The notes: generated by a model not told the origin, from the letters alone. A DNA stretch of 54,747 nucleotides from Cyanobacteriota bacterium (GCA_025362325.1 JANYGO010000082.1:1-54747); one strand, 5' to 3'; counted from the first letter of the stretch, positions 38,864 to 48,245 are shown. Numbers and translations are program-made.

Positions 38864-38999
38864 TCGGACATTGTTTGTGTAGACGCGGTTTCAACCGCCG
38901 AGTCTTCCCCTCGGACATTGTTTGTGTAGACGCGGTTTCAACCGCCTCTTAGTCGGCGTCCGGCGGACATCGTTTGTGTAGACGCGGTTTCAACCGCCG
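38864..38999 (+). repeat. Three copies of the GTTTGTGTAGACGCGGTTTC repeat
   Basis: Three ~35-bp units, each CGGACATTGTTTGTGTAGAC-like followed by GCGGTTTCAACCGCC, about 48-54 bp apart. The GGCGGTTGAAACCGC part is self-complementary. They fill the region between the divergent purS and zur genes. Matching arms flank the spacer of the 31-kb minisatellites. Confidence 0.88.
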
Positions 39000-39094
39000 A
39001 GTCTTCTGTAGACGAGGATTTGGTATGACTCCCCCAAGTGAGATAGCCTAGAAACAGGGACAAATGTGATTCCAGCAGATTGCACAAAAAAATT

Positions 39095-39487
39095 ATGAGA
39101 ACCAACCGCACCCGCAGTCAGGAGCGTATTTTAGACTTGCTCAAGACCTTGAATCGATCGCTCTCAGCACAAGATATCTACCTAGAACTGCGCCAGAGCG
39201 ACCACAGCATGGGCTTAGCAACCGTTTACCGCTCCCTCGACGGTTTAAAGCGAGAAGGGTTCGTGCAAGTCAGAACGCTTGCTAGCGGCGAATCTCTCTA
39301 CGGTGCCGCCCACCAAGACCAACATCACCTAACTTGTCTCGAATGTGGCGCGTCCATTACGATCGACGAATGCCCAGTTCATCACCTAGAAAGCCAATTA
39401 CAACAATCTCATTCTTTCAAAATTTATTATCACACATTGGAATTTTTCGGATTGTGCGATCGATGTACTTTGGCTCAAGAATCTTAG
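39095..39487 (+). CDS. zur: Fur-family regulator, FurB/Zur type
   Basis: Start set at the ATG at 39095 (130 residues, MRTNRTRSQERIL); a TTG five codons earlier is also open. The winged helix includes LSAQDIYLELR and MGLATVYRSLDGLKREG, the DNA-recognition region. HHLTCLECG and GLCDRC are the structural zinc CxxC pairs; HQDQHHL and VHHLE supply regulatory metal ligands. The N-terminus and SMGLATVYRSL resemble cyanobacterial FurB/Zur, which represses zinc uptake. FurA or PerR assignment is less likely but not excluded. Confidence 0.85.
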   Translation: MRTNRTRSQERILDLLKTLNRSLSAQDIYLELRQSDHSMGLATVYRSLDGLKREGFVQVRTLASGESLYGAAHQDQHHLTCLECGASITIDECPVHHLESQLQQSHSFKIYYHTLEFFGLCDRCTLAQES

Positions 39488-39908
39488 AGAAGTCCTGCCG
39501 TCATTAGTCAATAGCTCTCCCAAACATCGCAAAGCCCCAGCCAGCAGCCAAAGGATCGCGGGAATCCAGATCATAAAAAGAATAGGTGATACTATTTAGA
39601 TTCTTAGATTTAAAATTGGAAATTTAAGAATTATCAACGACTTACTCTGCAAGGGTTTTCGACTTGCCAGCCCGATCGCGATTTGTCGCGCCGCAGTACC
39701 AGGTTGATGCTTCGCTCTTACTCAAAATCAGAGCTTTAGTAACTTAGATGACAATTTTAGCTGATCGAGACCGGCCGCAACTACAATTTCTAGGGGCCCA
39801 AGGCATTTAAGAAATTGATCGGGGCTAAAATCAGTTTATTCTCAAGCTCGTGAATTTGGAGCTGGGAATCATATATCTTCAGAATGTTTTTACACAAACT
39901 ATTTCAAT
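39488..39908. other. Intergenic region downstream of zur
   Basis: About 420 bases. A single AGTCCTGCCGTCATTAGTCA fragment of the 26-kb repeat family lies right after the zur stop. No gene or clear terminator is visible; the end presumably holds the promoter of the phosphatase gene. Confidence 0.5.
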
Positions 39909-42062
39909 ATGATCAGTAGTTTCTCCCAACCCATTTATTGCCCGAATCTGAGCTGTCCCGCTCCCGGCAATACCTTTGGCCGCCAGCAGTGTGCAGCTTG
40001 CGAAACCAATTTAATTTATCGATATTTGTGGGCGGTGGGCCCAGCAGCCGATGAAGTGGCGGCGGGTAAGGTAATCGCCGATCGATATTTGGTCATTGCA
40101 CCCCAAATCTGGCTCGACAGCCGTCCATCTATCCCTCCGGGCGTCCCCGAACAACTGCCGGTGCACATTATGCCTTACCTGCATTTGTATCCCCAACGGC
40201 TGCACACGCCCGAAGTATACGGTTTTTGTTCCCTCGGGGAAGCCGCCGAAGCGACCGAAGTGCTGTTGTTGGAAAATGTGCCGATCAATAATTTCGGTAG
40301 CCTAAATCCTTCTATTTTACAAGCTTGGTCTCAAACAACCGCCGCGCGCCAAGTTTACTGGCTGTGGCAAATGCTCCAACTGTGGACGCCGCTGTCGGAA
40401 CAAGGAGTCGCGGCGAGTTTGCTGGTGCCGGAAAATTTGCGCGTGGAAGGTTGGCGGGTACGCCTGCTGCAACTGCACCCCGGCAATTTTGTACCGACGC
40501 TGCGGGATTTGGGAGATGTGTGGTCGGGTTTGGTGGAATCGGCACAGCCCGAGGTGCAGTCGAGACTCGGAGAGATTTGTGTATTTATGCGCCGCAGCAG
40601 CATGAATTTCGACGCGATCGCCCTGGAACTAAACGATTTACTATTAGAACAAGCGGCTTTATTGCCCCTGCACTTAGAAGTAGTCGGCATCACCGATACC
40701 GGGCCGCAGCGCTCCCAAAATGAAGACAGTTGCTATCCGATTGCTACTGATTTACAGTTTAGCAAACAGGCGGGCGGTGATAAACTAATTCCTTACTTGA
40801 CAATGGTTTGCGACGGGGTTGGAGGTCACGAAGGAGGAGAAGTTGCTAGTCAATTAGCAGTACAATCTCTGAAATCTTTAATTCAAAACTTGCTGGCAGA
40901 AATAGCAGAACAACAAGAATTGATGACGCCAGCAATGGTAATCAAACAACTCGAAGAAATAGTCAGAGTTGTGAACAATGTGATTTCTGCTCAAAATAAC
41001 GAGCAGGGAAAAGAGTTGCGCCAGCGGATGGGGACGACTTTGGTGATGGCCCTCCAGTTGCCTCAAAAAGTGAAAGTTTCCGAGGATTTGCCGTCGAATA
41101 ACGGCCACGAACTTTATTTAGTCAATGTTGGAGACAGCCGCGCTTATTGGATTGGCAAAAATTACTGTCAGCGGCTGACTGTGGACGACGATGTAGCGTC
41201 CAGGGAAGTGCACTTAGGACACAGTTTATACTGGGAGACTCAATTGCGATCGGATGCAGGAGCCCTGACTCAAGCTTTGGGCACCCGGGACGGCGATTTT
41301 CTGCGCCCGACGATTCAGCGATTTATCATCGAAGAGGAAGGCTTACTGCTGCTGTGTTCCGACGGTTTGAGCGACAACGACTGGGTAGAGCAATCTTGGG
41401 AGAATTACGGCCCAGAGGTGCTAGAGGGCAAAATGTCTTTGGAAGCGGCGGTTCAGTCTTGGATTCGCCTCGCCAACGAGAAAAACGGTTACGACAACAC
41501 CTCTGTAGTGATGACTTACTGTCGGATGTCGCCGGAGAGATTGGTACTGTTCGATACGGCTGGTGCGTCAGCGCCGGTGTCAGCAGCGCCGGTGTCAGCA
41601 GCGTCGGTGTCGCTGCCGATGTCACCGTCTGTGTCAGGGTCCGCATCCCTCCAGAAGACCGGGAGGATGCCAGAATCTCAGCTTTCTGAATCGTCCAAAC
41701 AGTTGCTGTACCCTGAAACTGCCCCCGCCCCGGAACCAGTTCAAAAACAGAAATCCAAGCGTTGGCTGCCTTTGCTGGGGCTGTTGGTGCTGATGTTAGC
41801 CTTCGCCGGTTTAGGTTTGTGGGTGCGCAGCCTCCAAAGCCCGCAGCCGGAGCCGAAACAACTTCCGCCACCGCCGGAAACTCCCGCCCCAACTCCTGCG
41901 GCGATTCCCTCGCCCGGTGCCGATATTCCTTCGCCCGCTGCTGAGAGTCCCTCGCCATCCCCAGAATCGACTCCTGCGGAAATTCCCTCGCCGTCGCCAG
42001 AATCGACTCCTGCGGATATTCCCTCGCCCGGGGCCGAGAGTCCCTCGCCATCACCCCAGTAA
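39909..42062 (+). CDS. Membrane-anchored PP2C-type protein phosphatase with zinc ribbon
   Basis: 717 residues. Cys11, Cys16, Cys28 and Cys31 form an N-terminal zinc-ribbon-like motif. Residues ~40-250 resemble a degenerate kinase-like or regulatory region without catalytic motifs. The PP2C domain (~258-535) has TGPQRSQNEDS, MVCDGVGGHEGGEVA, NVGDSRAYW, LLLCSDGLSDND and YDNTSVV, all metal aspartates present. A membrane segment (~620-640, WLPLLGLLVLMLAFAGLGLW) is followed by a Pro/Ser-rich outer tail of PSPSPESTPA repeats. It should dephosphorylate Ser/Thr or STAS proteins in the cytoplasm. Confidence 0.9.
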   Translation: MISSFSQPIYCPNLSCPAPGNTFGRQQCAACETNLIYRYLWAVGPAADEVAAGKVIADRYLVIAPQIWLDSRPSIPPGVPEQLPVHIMPYLHLYPQRLHTPEVYGFCSLGEAAEATEVLLLENVPINNFGSLNPSILQAWSQTTAARQVYWLWQMLQLWTPLSEQGVAASLLVPENLRVEGWRVRLLQLHPGNFVPTLRDLGDVWSGLVESAQPEVQSRLGEICVFMRRSSMNFDAIALELNDLLLEQAALLPLHLEVVGITDTGPQRSQNEDSCYPIATDLQFSKQAGGDKLIPYLTMVCDGVGGHEGGEVASQLAVQSLKSLIQNLLAEIAEQQELMTPAMVIKQLEEIVRVVNNVISAQNNEQGKELRQRMGTTLVMALQLPQKVKVSEDLPSNNGHELYLVNVGDSRAYWIGKNYCQRLTVDDDVASREVHLGHSLYWETQLRSDAGALTQALGTRDGDFLRPTIQRFIIEEEGLLLLCSDGLSDNDWVEQSWENYGPEVLEGKMSLEAAVQSWIRLANEKNGYDNTSVVMTYCRMSPERLVLFDTAGASAPVSAAPVSAASVSLPMSPSVSGSASLQKTGRMPESQLSESSKQLLYPETAPAPEPVQKQKSKRWLPLLGLLVLMLAFAGLGLWVRSLQSPQPEPKQLPPPPETPAPTPAAIPSPGADIPSPAAESPSPSPESTPAEIPSPSPESTPADIPSPGAESPSPSPQ

Positions 42063-42087
42063 AGGAGAGCGAATTCAGCAGGAGGTT

Positions 42088-43176
42088 TCAAAAAATGCAG
42101 ATACTTTCCGGCGGCACGGCGACTCGAACGCTGTCGCCAACTTTGTGCCGCTGCAAGTCATCTCTGTGCAAGTTTTGTCGGCGAAGGGCGATCGAGCTTT
42201 TAGCAGTCAGGCGCACCGTATAGCGCGTATCAGTACCAATATAAATCGCCTCTTCAACTACTCCCGGCCAGCTATTTTCAGCCTGATAATTAGCCGGATA
42301 AATAGTAGCTTTTTCTGGCCGCAACATCAGGGTAACAACTTTCCCAGCGGGCAAATCTTCTGCTGTCGCAACTAACACAGGCAAATGCTGGTCAACCAAC
42401 ACGATTATTTTACCCTGTTGCTTTTCTACTACTCGCCCGGTTAAAAAATTGCTGTCGCCAATAAAATCCGCAACAAACCGCGTTTTCGGATATTCATAAA
42501 TATCAACAGGCGTCCCGACTTGTTGCAGTTTTCCTCCCTCCATCACTGCAATTCTATCCGACATTGTGAGTGCTTCTTCCTGATCGTGAGTCACATAAAT
42601 AAACGTAATTCCCAATTGGCGCTGCATTTTTTTTAATTCTAATTGCATCTCTTTGCGCAATTTTAAATCCAGCGCTCCTAGGGGCTCGTCCAACAGCAAA
42701 ACAGACGGCTCTTTGACCAACGCCCTCGCCAGCGCTACTCGCTGCTGCTGTCCTCCTGACAGTTGGCGGGGATAGCGTTTTTCTACATCTGTTAACTGTA
42801 CTAATGCTAAAACTCCCGCCACGCGATCGCCAATTGTTTGCTGAGGCCAATTCTCCATTTCCAACCCAAATGCAACATTTTGTGCTACAGTCATGTGCGG
42901 AAATAAAGCATAGTTTTGAAATACCGTATTCACTGGGCGGTGAAAGGGCAGGCGATTTCGCATCGGTTGGCCGTGAAGATAAATTTCGCCCGCTGTGGGC
43001 ATTTCAAAACCCGCGATCATTCGCAAAGTTGTGGTTTTGCCGCAGCCGGAAGGGCCGAGCAAAGAAAAGAATTCGCGATCGTAAATTTGCAGGTTAAGGT
43101 TATCTACAGCTAAGAAATCTTGACTGCTGGCACTTTTAAATACTTTGGAAATGTCTAAAACTTCGACGGCGTGCAT
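42088..43176 (-). CDS. potA: Spermidine/putrescine ABC transporter ATP-binding protein
   Basis: 362 residues. Walker A GPSGCGKTT, signature LSGGQQQRVALARAL, Walker B VLLLDEPLGALD and the H-loop VTHDQEEAL are intact; a TOBE domain follows (~240-362). The neighbours encode two permeases and a PotD-like binding protein on the same strand, so it powers polyamine uptake. It is last in the run, separated from potD by ~215 bases with a palindromic element. It ends convergently with the phosphatase gene, 25 bases away. Confidence 0.93.
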   Translation of the reverse strand: MHAVEVLDISKVFKSASSQDFLAVDNLNLQIYDREFFSLLGPSGCGKTTTLRMIAGFEMPTAGEIYLHGQPMRNRLPFHRPVNTVFQNYALFPHMTVAQNVAFGLEMENWPQQTIGDRVAGVLALVQLTDVEKRYPRQLSGGQQQRVALARALVKEPSVLLLDEPLGALDLKLRKEMQLELKKMQRQLGITFIYVTHDQEEALTMSDRIAVMEGGKLQQVGTPVDIYEYPKTRFVADFIGDSNFLTGRVVEKQQGKIIVLVDQHLPVLVATAEDLPAGKVVTLMLRPEKATIYPANYQAENSWPGVVEEAIYIGTDTRYTVRLTAKSSIALRRQNLHRDDLQRHKVGDSVRVAVPPESICIF

Positions 43177-43221
43177 TATTATCTATCCTGATAGGGTGTT
43201 GTGCATTTGAATTTAATTTTT

Positions 43222-43395
43222 AGGGGCGGGCTAGAAGCCCACACCACAAGAGTTTCACGAACTAAAAATTGTGAAATTAGATGCGCACTAAGCTGTTGGA
43301 CATTTAAACTGGTTGTCAATAAATAATCAAACTATTTGTTGTGGGGTGGGCTTCTAGCCCGCCCCAAATCTGCAATTTAAACGTGAAAAAGCTTA
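43222..43395. repeat. MITE-like palindromic element between potD and potA
   Basis: GGGGCGGGCTAGAAGCCCAC at 43222 and GTGGGCTTCTAGCCCGCCCC at 43346 are inverted copies about 100 bp apart. Inside and at the right edge are TAAGCTGTTGGACATTTAAA and an inverted relative, matching the ends of the 16228-16334 element. It may lower potA expression relative to the upstream genes. Confidence 0.8.
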
Positions 43396-44454
43396 CTTTC
43401 CTGCCCCTGCTTTAACTTCCGTCGAAGCTCGATCGTACAATGCGGTTGCTTTCCCGACATCCTGCAAGAATTTCAGTTTGCCAAATACCTCAGCAGGTGG
43501 GTAAATCTGAGGATTATTCAAATCTTTCGGGTCAATTAAACCTTTGTCTATTGCTGCTTTATTTGGCGAGCCAAAGTGAGTAAAATTAGAAATTGTCGCA
43601 CCTACTTCGGGCTGCAAAACAAAGTTAATAAATTTTTCAGCTAACTCTTTGTGCGGCGCACCTTTGGGAATTGCCATGTTATCCGAAAAGACAATTGTTC
43701 CTTCTTTCGGAATAGCATAGCGGAGATTGGGATTCTCTTTCATCACCTGAAAAATATCGCCGCTCCATTCCATTGTCAGATTTACTTCTCCTTGATCGAG
43801 CAGAGTTTGACCAGTGTCGGGGACAAAAGCAGCAATGATATTTTTATTTTTAATCAGCAAGTCGCGGGCTTTGTTAATTTCTTCGGGATTAGTTGTATTT
43901 GGGTCAAGTCCTAAATACATTAAAACCGCTGCAAAAGTATATCTCGCATCATCTTGCCATGCTATTTTTCCGGTATATTTAGGATCGAACATCGCCGCCC
44001 AACTGTTGATTTCGCTCTTGGTTGCTTTGATGTTGTAGCCAATTCCCATGGTTCCCCACTGATAAGGCAATGAATATTTATTTCCCTGGTCAAATGTTTG
44101 GTTGAGCCATCTGGAATCGAGATTTTTTTTGTGAGGAATTTTTGCTAAATCTAACGGCTCAAGTATATTATCGGCTGCCATGATTTTCACCATGTAATCT
44201 GCGGGAAATATTACATCATAACCGGGATTTCCCTGTTTGAGTTTGGCGTAAAGTGCGTCGCTGTTCTCGAAAGTGTCGTATTGAATTTTAACATTGTTTT
44301 CTTTCTCGAATTGGGCGATCGCCTCTGGGGCGATATAACTTGCATAATTGTAAATGCTGAGGACTTGCTGCTGGTTTCCACCTGTGCGGCTACAGCCGAA
44401 AGCCATTGTTGCACTCATCACAAACAAAAGTAGGAAAGTCAGGAGGCGTTTCAT
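43393..44454 (-). CDS. potD: Spermidine/putrescine-binding lipoprotein PotD-like
   Basis: 353 residues. A signal peptide ends in the lipobox MAFGC (Cys21), so it should be lipid-anchored outside the inner membrane. LSIYNYASYIAPEAI, YDVIFPADYMVKIM and YSLPYQWGTMGIGYN are typical of PotD/PotF. It delivers polyamine to the PotB-PotC channel. It starts 51 bases after the potC stop. Confidence 0.93.
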   Translation of the reverse strand: MKRLLTFLLLFVMSATMAFGCSRTGGNQQQVLSIYNYASYIAPEAIAQFEKENNVKIQYDTFENSDALYAKLKQGNPGYDVIFPADYMVKIMAADNILEPLDLAKIPHKKNLDSRWLNQTFDQGNKYSLPYQWGTMGIGYNIKATKSEINSWAAMFDPKYTGKIAWQDDARYTFAAVLMYLGLDPNTTNPEEINKARDLLIKNKNIIAAFVPDTGQTLLDQGEVNLTMEWSGDIFQVMKENPNLRYAIPKEGTIVFSDNMAIPKGAPHKELAEKFINFVLQPEVGATISNFTHFGSPNKAAIDKGLIDPKDLNNPQIYPPAEVFGKLKFLQDVGKATALYDRASTEVKAGAGK

Positions 44455-44505
44455 GAGTTTTGTTAGTTGTAGGCGAAGTCAATTATGACACAAAAAGCAA
44501 TTGTA

Positions 44506-45363
44506 TCAACTTTTTTGAACTTTGAGGGAGGACACAACCAGCAACAAGGAAGCCAACAACATCAAAGTTGAAATGGCATTAATCGCTGGCGTCACTGCAA
44601 ATTTTATCATGCCATAAACCAAGAGCGGCAGAGTCATCGAACCGACGCCTGTGGTAAAGAATGTCACGACAAAATCGTCTAGCGACAGAGTAAAAGCCAG
44701 CAGTGCCGCGCTAAAAATAGCGGGCCAAATTAGAGGGAAAGTGATGCGCCAAAAAGTCCGCCATTCGTTGGCACCCAAGTCAAAAGCTGCTTGTTCTAAT
44801 TGAGGATCGAGTTCCGCCAAACGCGCCCTGACAGTAATCGTCACAAAGGAAATATTAAAGACAACGTGACCGATAATTACTGTAGGTAAGCCGAGATTGA
44901 GGCGGATTCCCGTGAGATTTTCTACGATCCGAAATGCGAGGGTGAAGAAAACTAGCAGCGAAATGCCGATCGTAATTTCGGGCATAATAATCGGCAAAAA
45001 CAGTAAAGCTTCTACTGCTTTGCGTCCCGGAAAATGAAAGCGTTCCAGGGCTAGCGCTAGCATTGTACCGAAAATTGTCGCCAGTACAGTTGAAATAGCT
45101 GCAATTAGCAAACTGTTGTTGAGGGAAGGCAAAATTCCGGCGCTGCTGCTGGTAGCAATCGTCGCACCTGCATTGCTAAACAAGCTGCCGTACCAATCGA
45201 GGGTAAAACCGCGCCAAACTGCATTAAATTTGGAAGTATTGAAGGAGTAAACAATCAGAATCAGGATGGGCAAGTAAAGAAAGGCAAATGCTAGTGCAGC
45301 TTGTACCCAAAGCCACTGTTTGCCGATCGCCCGCACGAGCAAATCTAGTTTTATTTTAGTCAT
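44506..45363 (-). CDS. potC: Spermidine/putrescine ABC transporter permease PotC-like
   Basis: 285 residues with six membrane segments. ELDPQLEQAAFDLGANEWRT is the EAA loop that contacts PotA. FNTSKFNAVWRGFTLDWY is typical of the PotC subfamily. It follows potB after ~115 bases that contain short CATTGGGCATTGGGC direct repeats (45370-45435). Confidence 0.93.
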   Translation of the reverse strand: MTKIKLDLLVRAIGKQWLWVQAALAFAFLYLPILILIVYSFNTSKFNAVWRGFTLDWYGSLFSNAGATIATSSSAGILPSLNNSLLIAAISTVLATIFGTMLALALERFHFPGRKAVEALLFLPIIMPEITIGISLLVFFTLAFRIVENLTGIRLNLGLPTVIIGHVVFNISFVTITVRARLAELDPQLEQAAFDLGANEWRTFWRITFPLIWPAIFSAALLAFTLSLDDFVVTFFTTGVGSMTLPLLVYGMIKFAVTPAINAISTLMLLASLLLVVSSLKVQKS

Positions 45364-45478
45364 TAGTCAATAGTCATTGGGCATTGGGCAAACAGGTCAT
45401 GGGCCAAACAGGTCATTGGGCATTGGGCATTTGCGTGTTTTACCCTAAATGTATGGTGCTTATGGGCGCACCTAGCGC

Positions 45479-46354
45479 TTATTGAGTTTCATCAGAGACG
45501 CGGAAGTAAATTAAAACAGGAATCAATATGATTACCGTCAACAGCATAGAAAGTGCAGAACCAAAAGGCCAATCGCGGGATTTCATAAACTGATTTTGAA
45601 TCAAGTTTCCCACCATAACTGTTTTAGAACCCCCCAATATATCCGGTGTAATGAAAGCGCCTACAGCCGGGACAAAAACTAAAATTGAACCTGCAACAAT
45701 CCCGCGACTTGTCAATGGTAAAAACACGCGCCAAAAAGTGCGAAGATCGTTTGATCCTAAATCTTGAGCTGCTTCAACTAATGAAAAATTGAAGCGTTCT
45801 ATGCTAGAATATAATGGCAGAACCATGAAAGGTAAATAGCCGTAAATCAGACCGATCGCCACAGCGAAAGGCGTAAACAGCAAGTTTAACGGTTCGCTAA
45901 TCATATGCAGGCTTTGCAGGGCTGTGTTAACTACTCCTTCGCTGCGCAGCAGAATTATCCAGGCGTAGGTTCTCACCAAAAAGTTAGTCCAAAAGGGAAT
46001 AATTACCAGCAAAAGCAAAGCATTTCGCCAGCGGGGAGGACGGGTGGCGATGAAAAATGCGAGGGGATAGCCGACTAACAAACAAGCGGCGGTGGTCAAA
46101 AAAGCCAAAAAGAGCGATCGCCCGATTACGCCTAAAAAAATTCCGCTGAACAAACGCTGGTAGTTGCTGAGAGTAAATATCCAAGTAACGCCGCCGTAAG
46201 TACCGCGCTCTAAGAAACTGTACAACAGTACAATTAGCACAGGCAAAATGAAGAAAATGATCAGCCATGCGCTGGCGGGAAATAATAGCAGCAACAGGCT
46301 ATACAATTTTCGATGTTCGATGTTCGATTTGCGATCGGGAAAGAGCGATTTCAT
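45479..46354 (-). CDS. potB: Spermidine/putrescine ABC transporter permease PotB-like
   Basis: 291 residues, six membrane segments. The EAA loop reads LVEAAQDLGSNDLRTFWRVF, and the end has VGNLIQNQFMKSRDWPFGSA, typical of PotB. First gene of the potBCDA run; the upstream neighbour (ZorB-like) is on the same strand, 80 bases away, so readthrough between them is possible. Confidence 0.93.
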   Translation of the reverse strand: MKSLFPDRKSNIEHRKLYSLLLLLFPASAWLIIFFILPVLIVLLYSFLERGTYGGVTWIFTLSNYQRLFSGIFLGVIGRSLFLAFLTTAACLLVGYPLAFFIATRPPRWRNALLLLVIIPFWTNFLVRTYAWIILLRSEGVVNTALQSLHMISEPLNLLFTPFAVAIGLIYGYLPFMVLPLYSSIERFNFSLVEAAQDLGSNDLRTFWRVFLPLTSRGIVAGSILVFVPAVGAFITPDILGGSKTVMVGNLIQNQFMKSRDWPFGSALSMLLTVIILIPVLIYFRVSDETQ

Positions 46355-46434
46355 CAGGGTGTCTGGTTACCCGTGCGTATAGGACTAATAATCCCACACA
46401 TTTTATATCAAATCCGCAGGTCAAGCCGCAGCAT

Positions 46435-47196
46435 TTATTTAGGGGTAGAATTCTGGCTTTTGCCTTCGGGCGAGGGTAACTGGCGGTTTAAGTCAACATT
46501 CAAGTTTTCGCGGCGGAATTGGAAGCGGAAAACGACTTTGCGATCGCCCGCGGCATTTTGACTCTGATTCGCATCTAATTCTCCCCGTCCAGAAACTAAT
46601 ACTTTCTGCTGCAATTGGGCTTTTTTAGGAAAATTCACCTGATCGGAAAACATATAATTAGAAACAGCTAAAGCCCTGCGCAAACTCAGTTCCAAGTTTT
46701 TGGGTTCGGAACCTGCGGAACTGGTATGTCCTTCGATAACAACGCGAGCAATTTGTTTTTCAAACTGTTTGTTAGCAAAAAGCACTTGGCTGTAAATGGG
46801 AATGAAGGCTTGCAAAAAATTTTTGCCTTCGGGTTTGAGGACGGAACTGTTATTATCAAACAAAATGCGATCGCGAATGCTGACATCTCCAGTTCCGGGG
46901 TCAACCGTAAAAATATCTTTGTTTCCAACTTTCCCCTCTAAAGCATTCACAATAATCTGCGGCAGTCCTGCAAATGCCTTTTGATATTGCTGCAATTCTT
47001 GCCGCAGTTTCTCCGCCTGAAGGATTTTTTCATCCAGCAGTTTCACTTTTTCGCTGAGTTGAATTTGCACGGTGATGAACAAAAGGGCGAACAACATCAG
47101 CAAGCCGGACATTAAATCGCCGATCGACAGCAGGACGCTGGAATCTTCCTCTTCTTCTGTTTCCGGTGCATTGTCTAAATCTGATAAATTTCTCAT
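46435..47196 (-). CDS. zorB: ZorB-like MotB/OmpA-domain protein
   Basis: 253 residues, the size of known ZorB. The acidic N-terminus leads to SIGDLMSGLLMLFALLFITV, one membrane segment with Asp27 at the position of the ion-carrying Asp of ZorB/MotB stators. A coiled coil precedes an OmpA-type peptidoglycan-binding domain (SIRDRILFDNNSSVL, VVIEGHTSSAGS, LSLRRALAVSNYM). With ZorA it would form an ion-driven motor in the cell envelope; in Zorya systems this senses phage entry. zorA lies upstream on the same strand but is separated by a transposase. No ZorC, ZorD or ZorE is nearby. Confidence 0.82.
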   Translation of the reverse strand: MRNLSDLDNAPETEEEEDSSVLLSIGDLMSGLLMLFALLFITVQIQLSEKVKLLDEKILQAEKLRQELQQYQKAFAGLPQIIVNALEGKVGNKDIFTVDPGTGDVSIRDRILFDNNSSVLKPEGKNFLQAFIPIYSQVLFANKQFEKQIARVVIEGHTSSAGSEPKNLELSLRRALAVSNYMFSDQVNFPKKAQLQQKVLVSGRGELDANQSQNAAGDRKVVFRFQFRRENLNVDLNRQLPSPEGKSQNSTPK

Positions 47197-47224
47197 TTTT
47201 GCACTGTCGCTGATTTGTTAATTA

Positions 47225-47310
47225 GTTTGTAGTGAGGACTTTAGTCCTCTCTCATTACAAGGACTAAAGTCCTTACTACGAACGTTTGTAGTGAGGACTT
47301 TAGTCCTCAA
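47225..47310. repeat. REP-like repeats downstream of the transposase
   Basis: Three copies: GTAGTGAGGACTTTAGTCCT, an inverted GGACTAAAGTCCTTACTACG, and a third direct copy. They abut the stop of the transposase gene. Confidence 0.9.
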
Positions 47311-47317
47311 CCTATTT

Positions 47318-47917
47318 CTAAATATCATCCCAAGCGCGACCATAGTTTATAACTGGATATTCAGTCCACAAATGATGCAGCCCTTCCCGTCCATAATATT
47401 GTAAATACCAGTGAATGCTACTGTGAGCGTAATCATAAGCAGACTTTACCCATAGGTGTTTGACAGGATTGTTGTGGATATAATTCAGCGTTGTATAGTA
47501 ATGCCGTTCCGAACGAATAGCTCTATCAGTGTAACTGTACCAAACTGTTCGACCACCTGTAGCTCCATCTTCCAGATTCCATTGACGTGATGTTGATCCA
47601 TGAACCGCATGAAATAATTTACTTAAATCGTTAAAGTTCGCAACCTGCACCAAAAGATGATAGTGATTGGGCAATATAACCCAGGCCAGTATTTCCATAC
47701 CTTTAGTTACAAATGCTTCAAATAGCCGATCTAGGAGTTGCTGGCGGCGAGATTGGTCTACCATGTAATACTTATGTTGGTAACACGCGCCTGTCAGCAG
47801 GTAAAAAGTGCGATCGCGTATTAGATGTGGTGGTCTGTGGGGTGGGTAGCCTTTGCTCAAGCGTTGTCGAACTAATTCAGCACGTTGTTCTGGTGTCAGC
47901 GTCCGGTACTCGTACAT
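47318..47917 (-). CDS. REP-associated tyrosine transposase (Y1, HUH superfamily)
   Basis: 199 residues. LPNHYHLLV contains the His-x-His (HUH) metal motif, and YYTTLNYIHNNPVKH carries the catalytic Tyr region of REP-associated transposases. The domain looks complete. Such proteins act on REP-type palindromes rather than on terminal IS ends. Copies of a GGACTTCAGTCC-centred palindrome lie on both sides and elsewhere in the window, so this is a likely enzyme for that family. It sits between zorA and zorB. Confidence 0.92.
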   Translation of the reverse strand: MYEYRTLTPEQRAELVRQRLSKGYPPHRPPHLIRDRTFYLLTGACYQHKYYMVDQSRRQQLLDRLFEAFVTKGMEILAWVILPNHYHLLVQVANFNDLSKLFHAVHGSTSRQWNLEDGATGGRTVWYSYTDRAIRSERHYYTTLNYIHNNPVKHLWVKSAYDYAHSSIHWYLQYYGREGLHHLWTEYPVINYGRAWDDI

Positions 47918-47937
47918 GATATTTTGATTTTAAATTT

Positions 47938-48234
47938 GGTAGTAAGGACTTGGGTTCTCATTATAAATATAACTTTCCCAGGTTCGATCGTTCGGACTTC
48001 AGTCCTTCATGAATGCGGACTCAAGTCCTCACTACAAACCTTGCTCTTAGGTTCGATCGTTCGGACTTCAGTCCTTCATGAATGCGGACTAAATTCCTCA
48101 CTACGAACCTTGCTCTTAGGTTCGATCGTTCGGACTTCAGTCCTTCATGAATGCGGACTAAATTCCTCACTACGAACCTTGTGAGGACTTCAGCCATTCA
48201 TGAATGCGGACTAAATTCCTCACTACGAACCTCA
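47938..48234. repeat. 69-bp tandem repeats upstream of the transposase
   Basis: Three full copies of a 69-bp unit start at 47980, 48049 and 48118, followed by a partial copy. Each holds TTCGGACTTCAGTCCTTCAT and GCGGACTAAATTCCTCACTA, giving two palindromes per unit. They occupy the gap to the zorA stop and are too uniform for a CRISPR array. Confidence 0.9.
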
Positions 48235-48245
48235 TTATTGATAGC

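Noticed and set aside
47980-48234. Possible CRISPR array
   Set aside because: The 69-bp units are nearly identical along their whole length; they are tandem REP copies.
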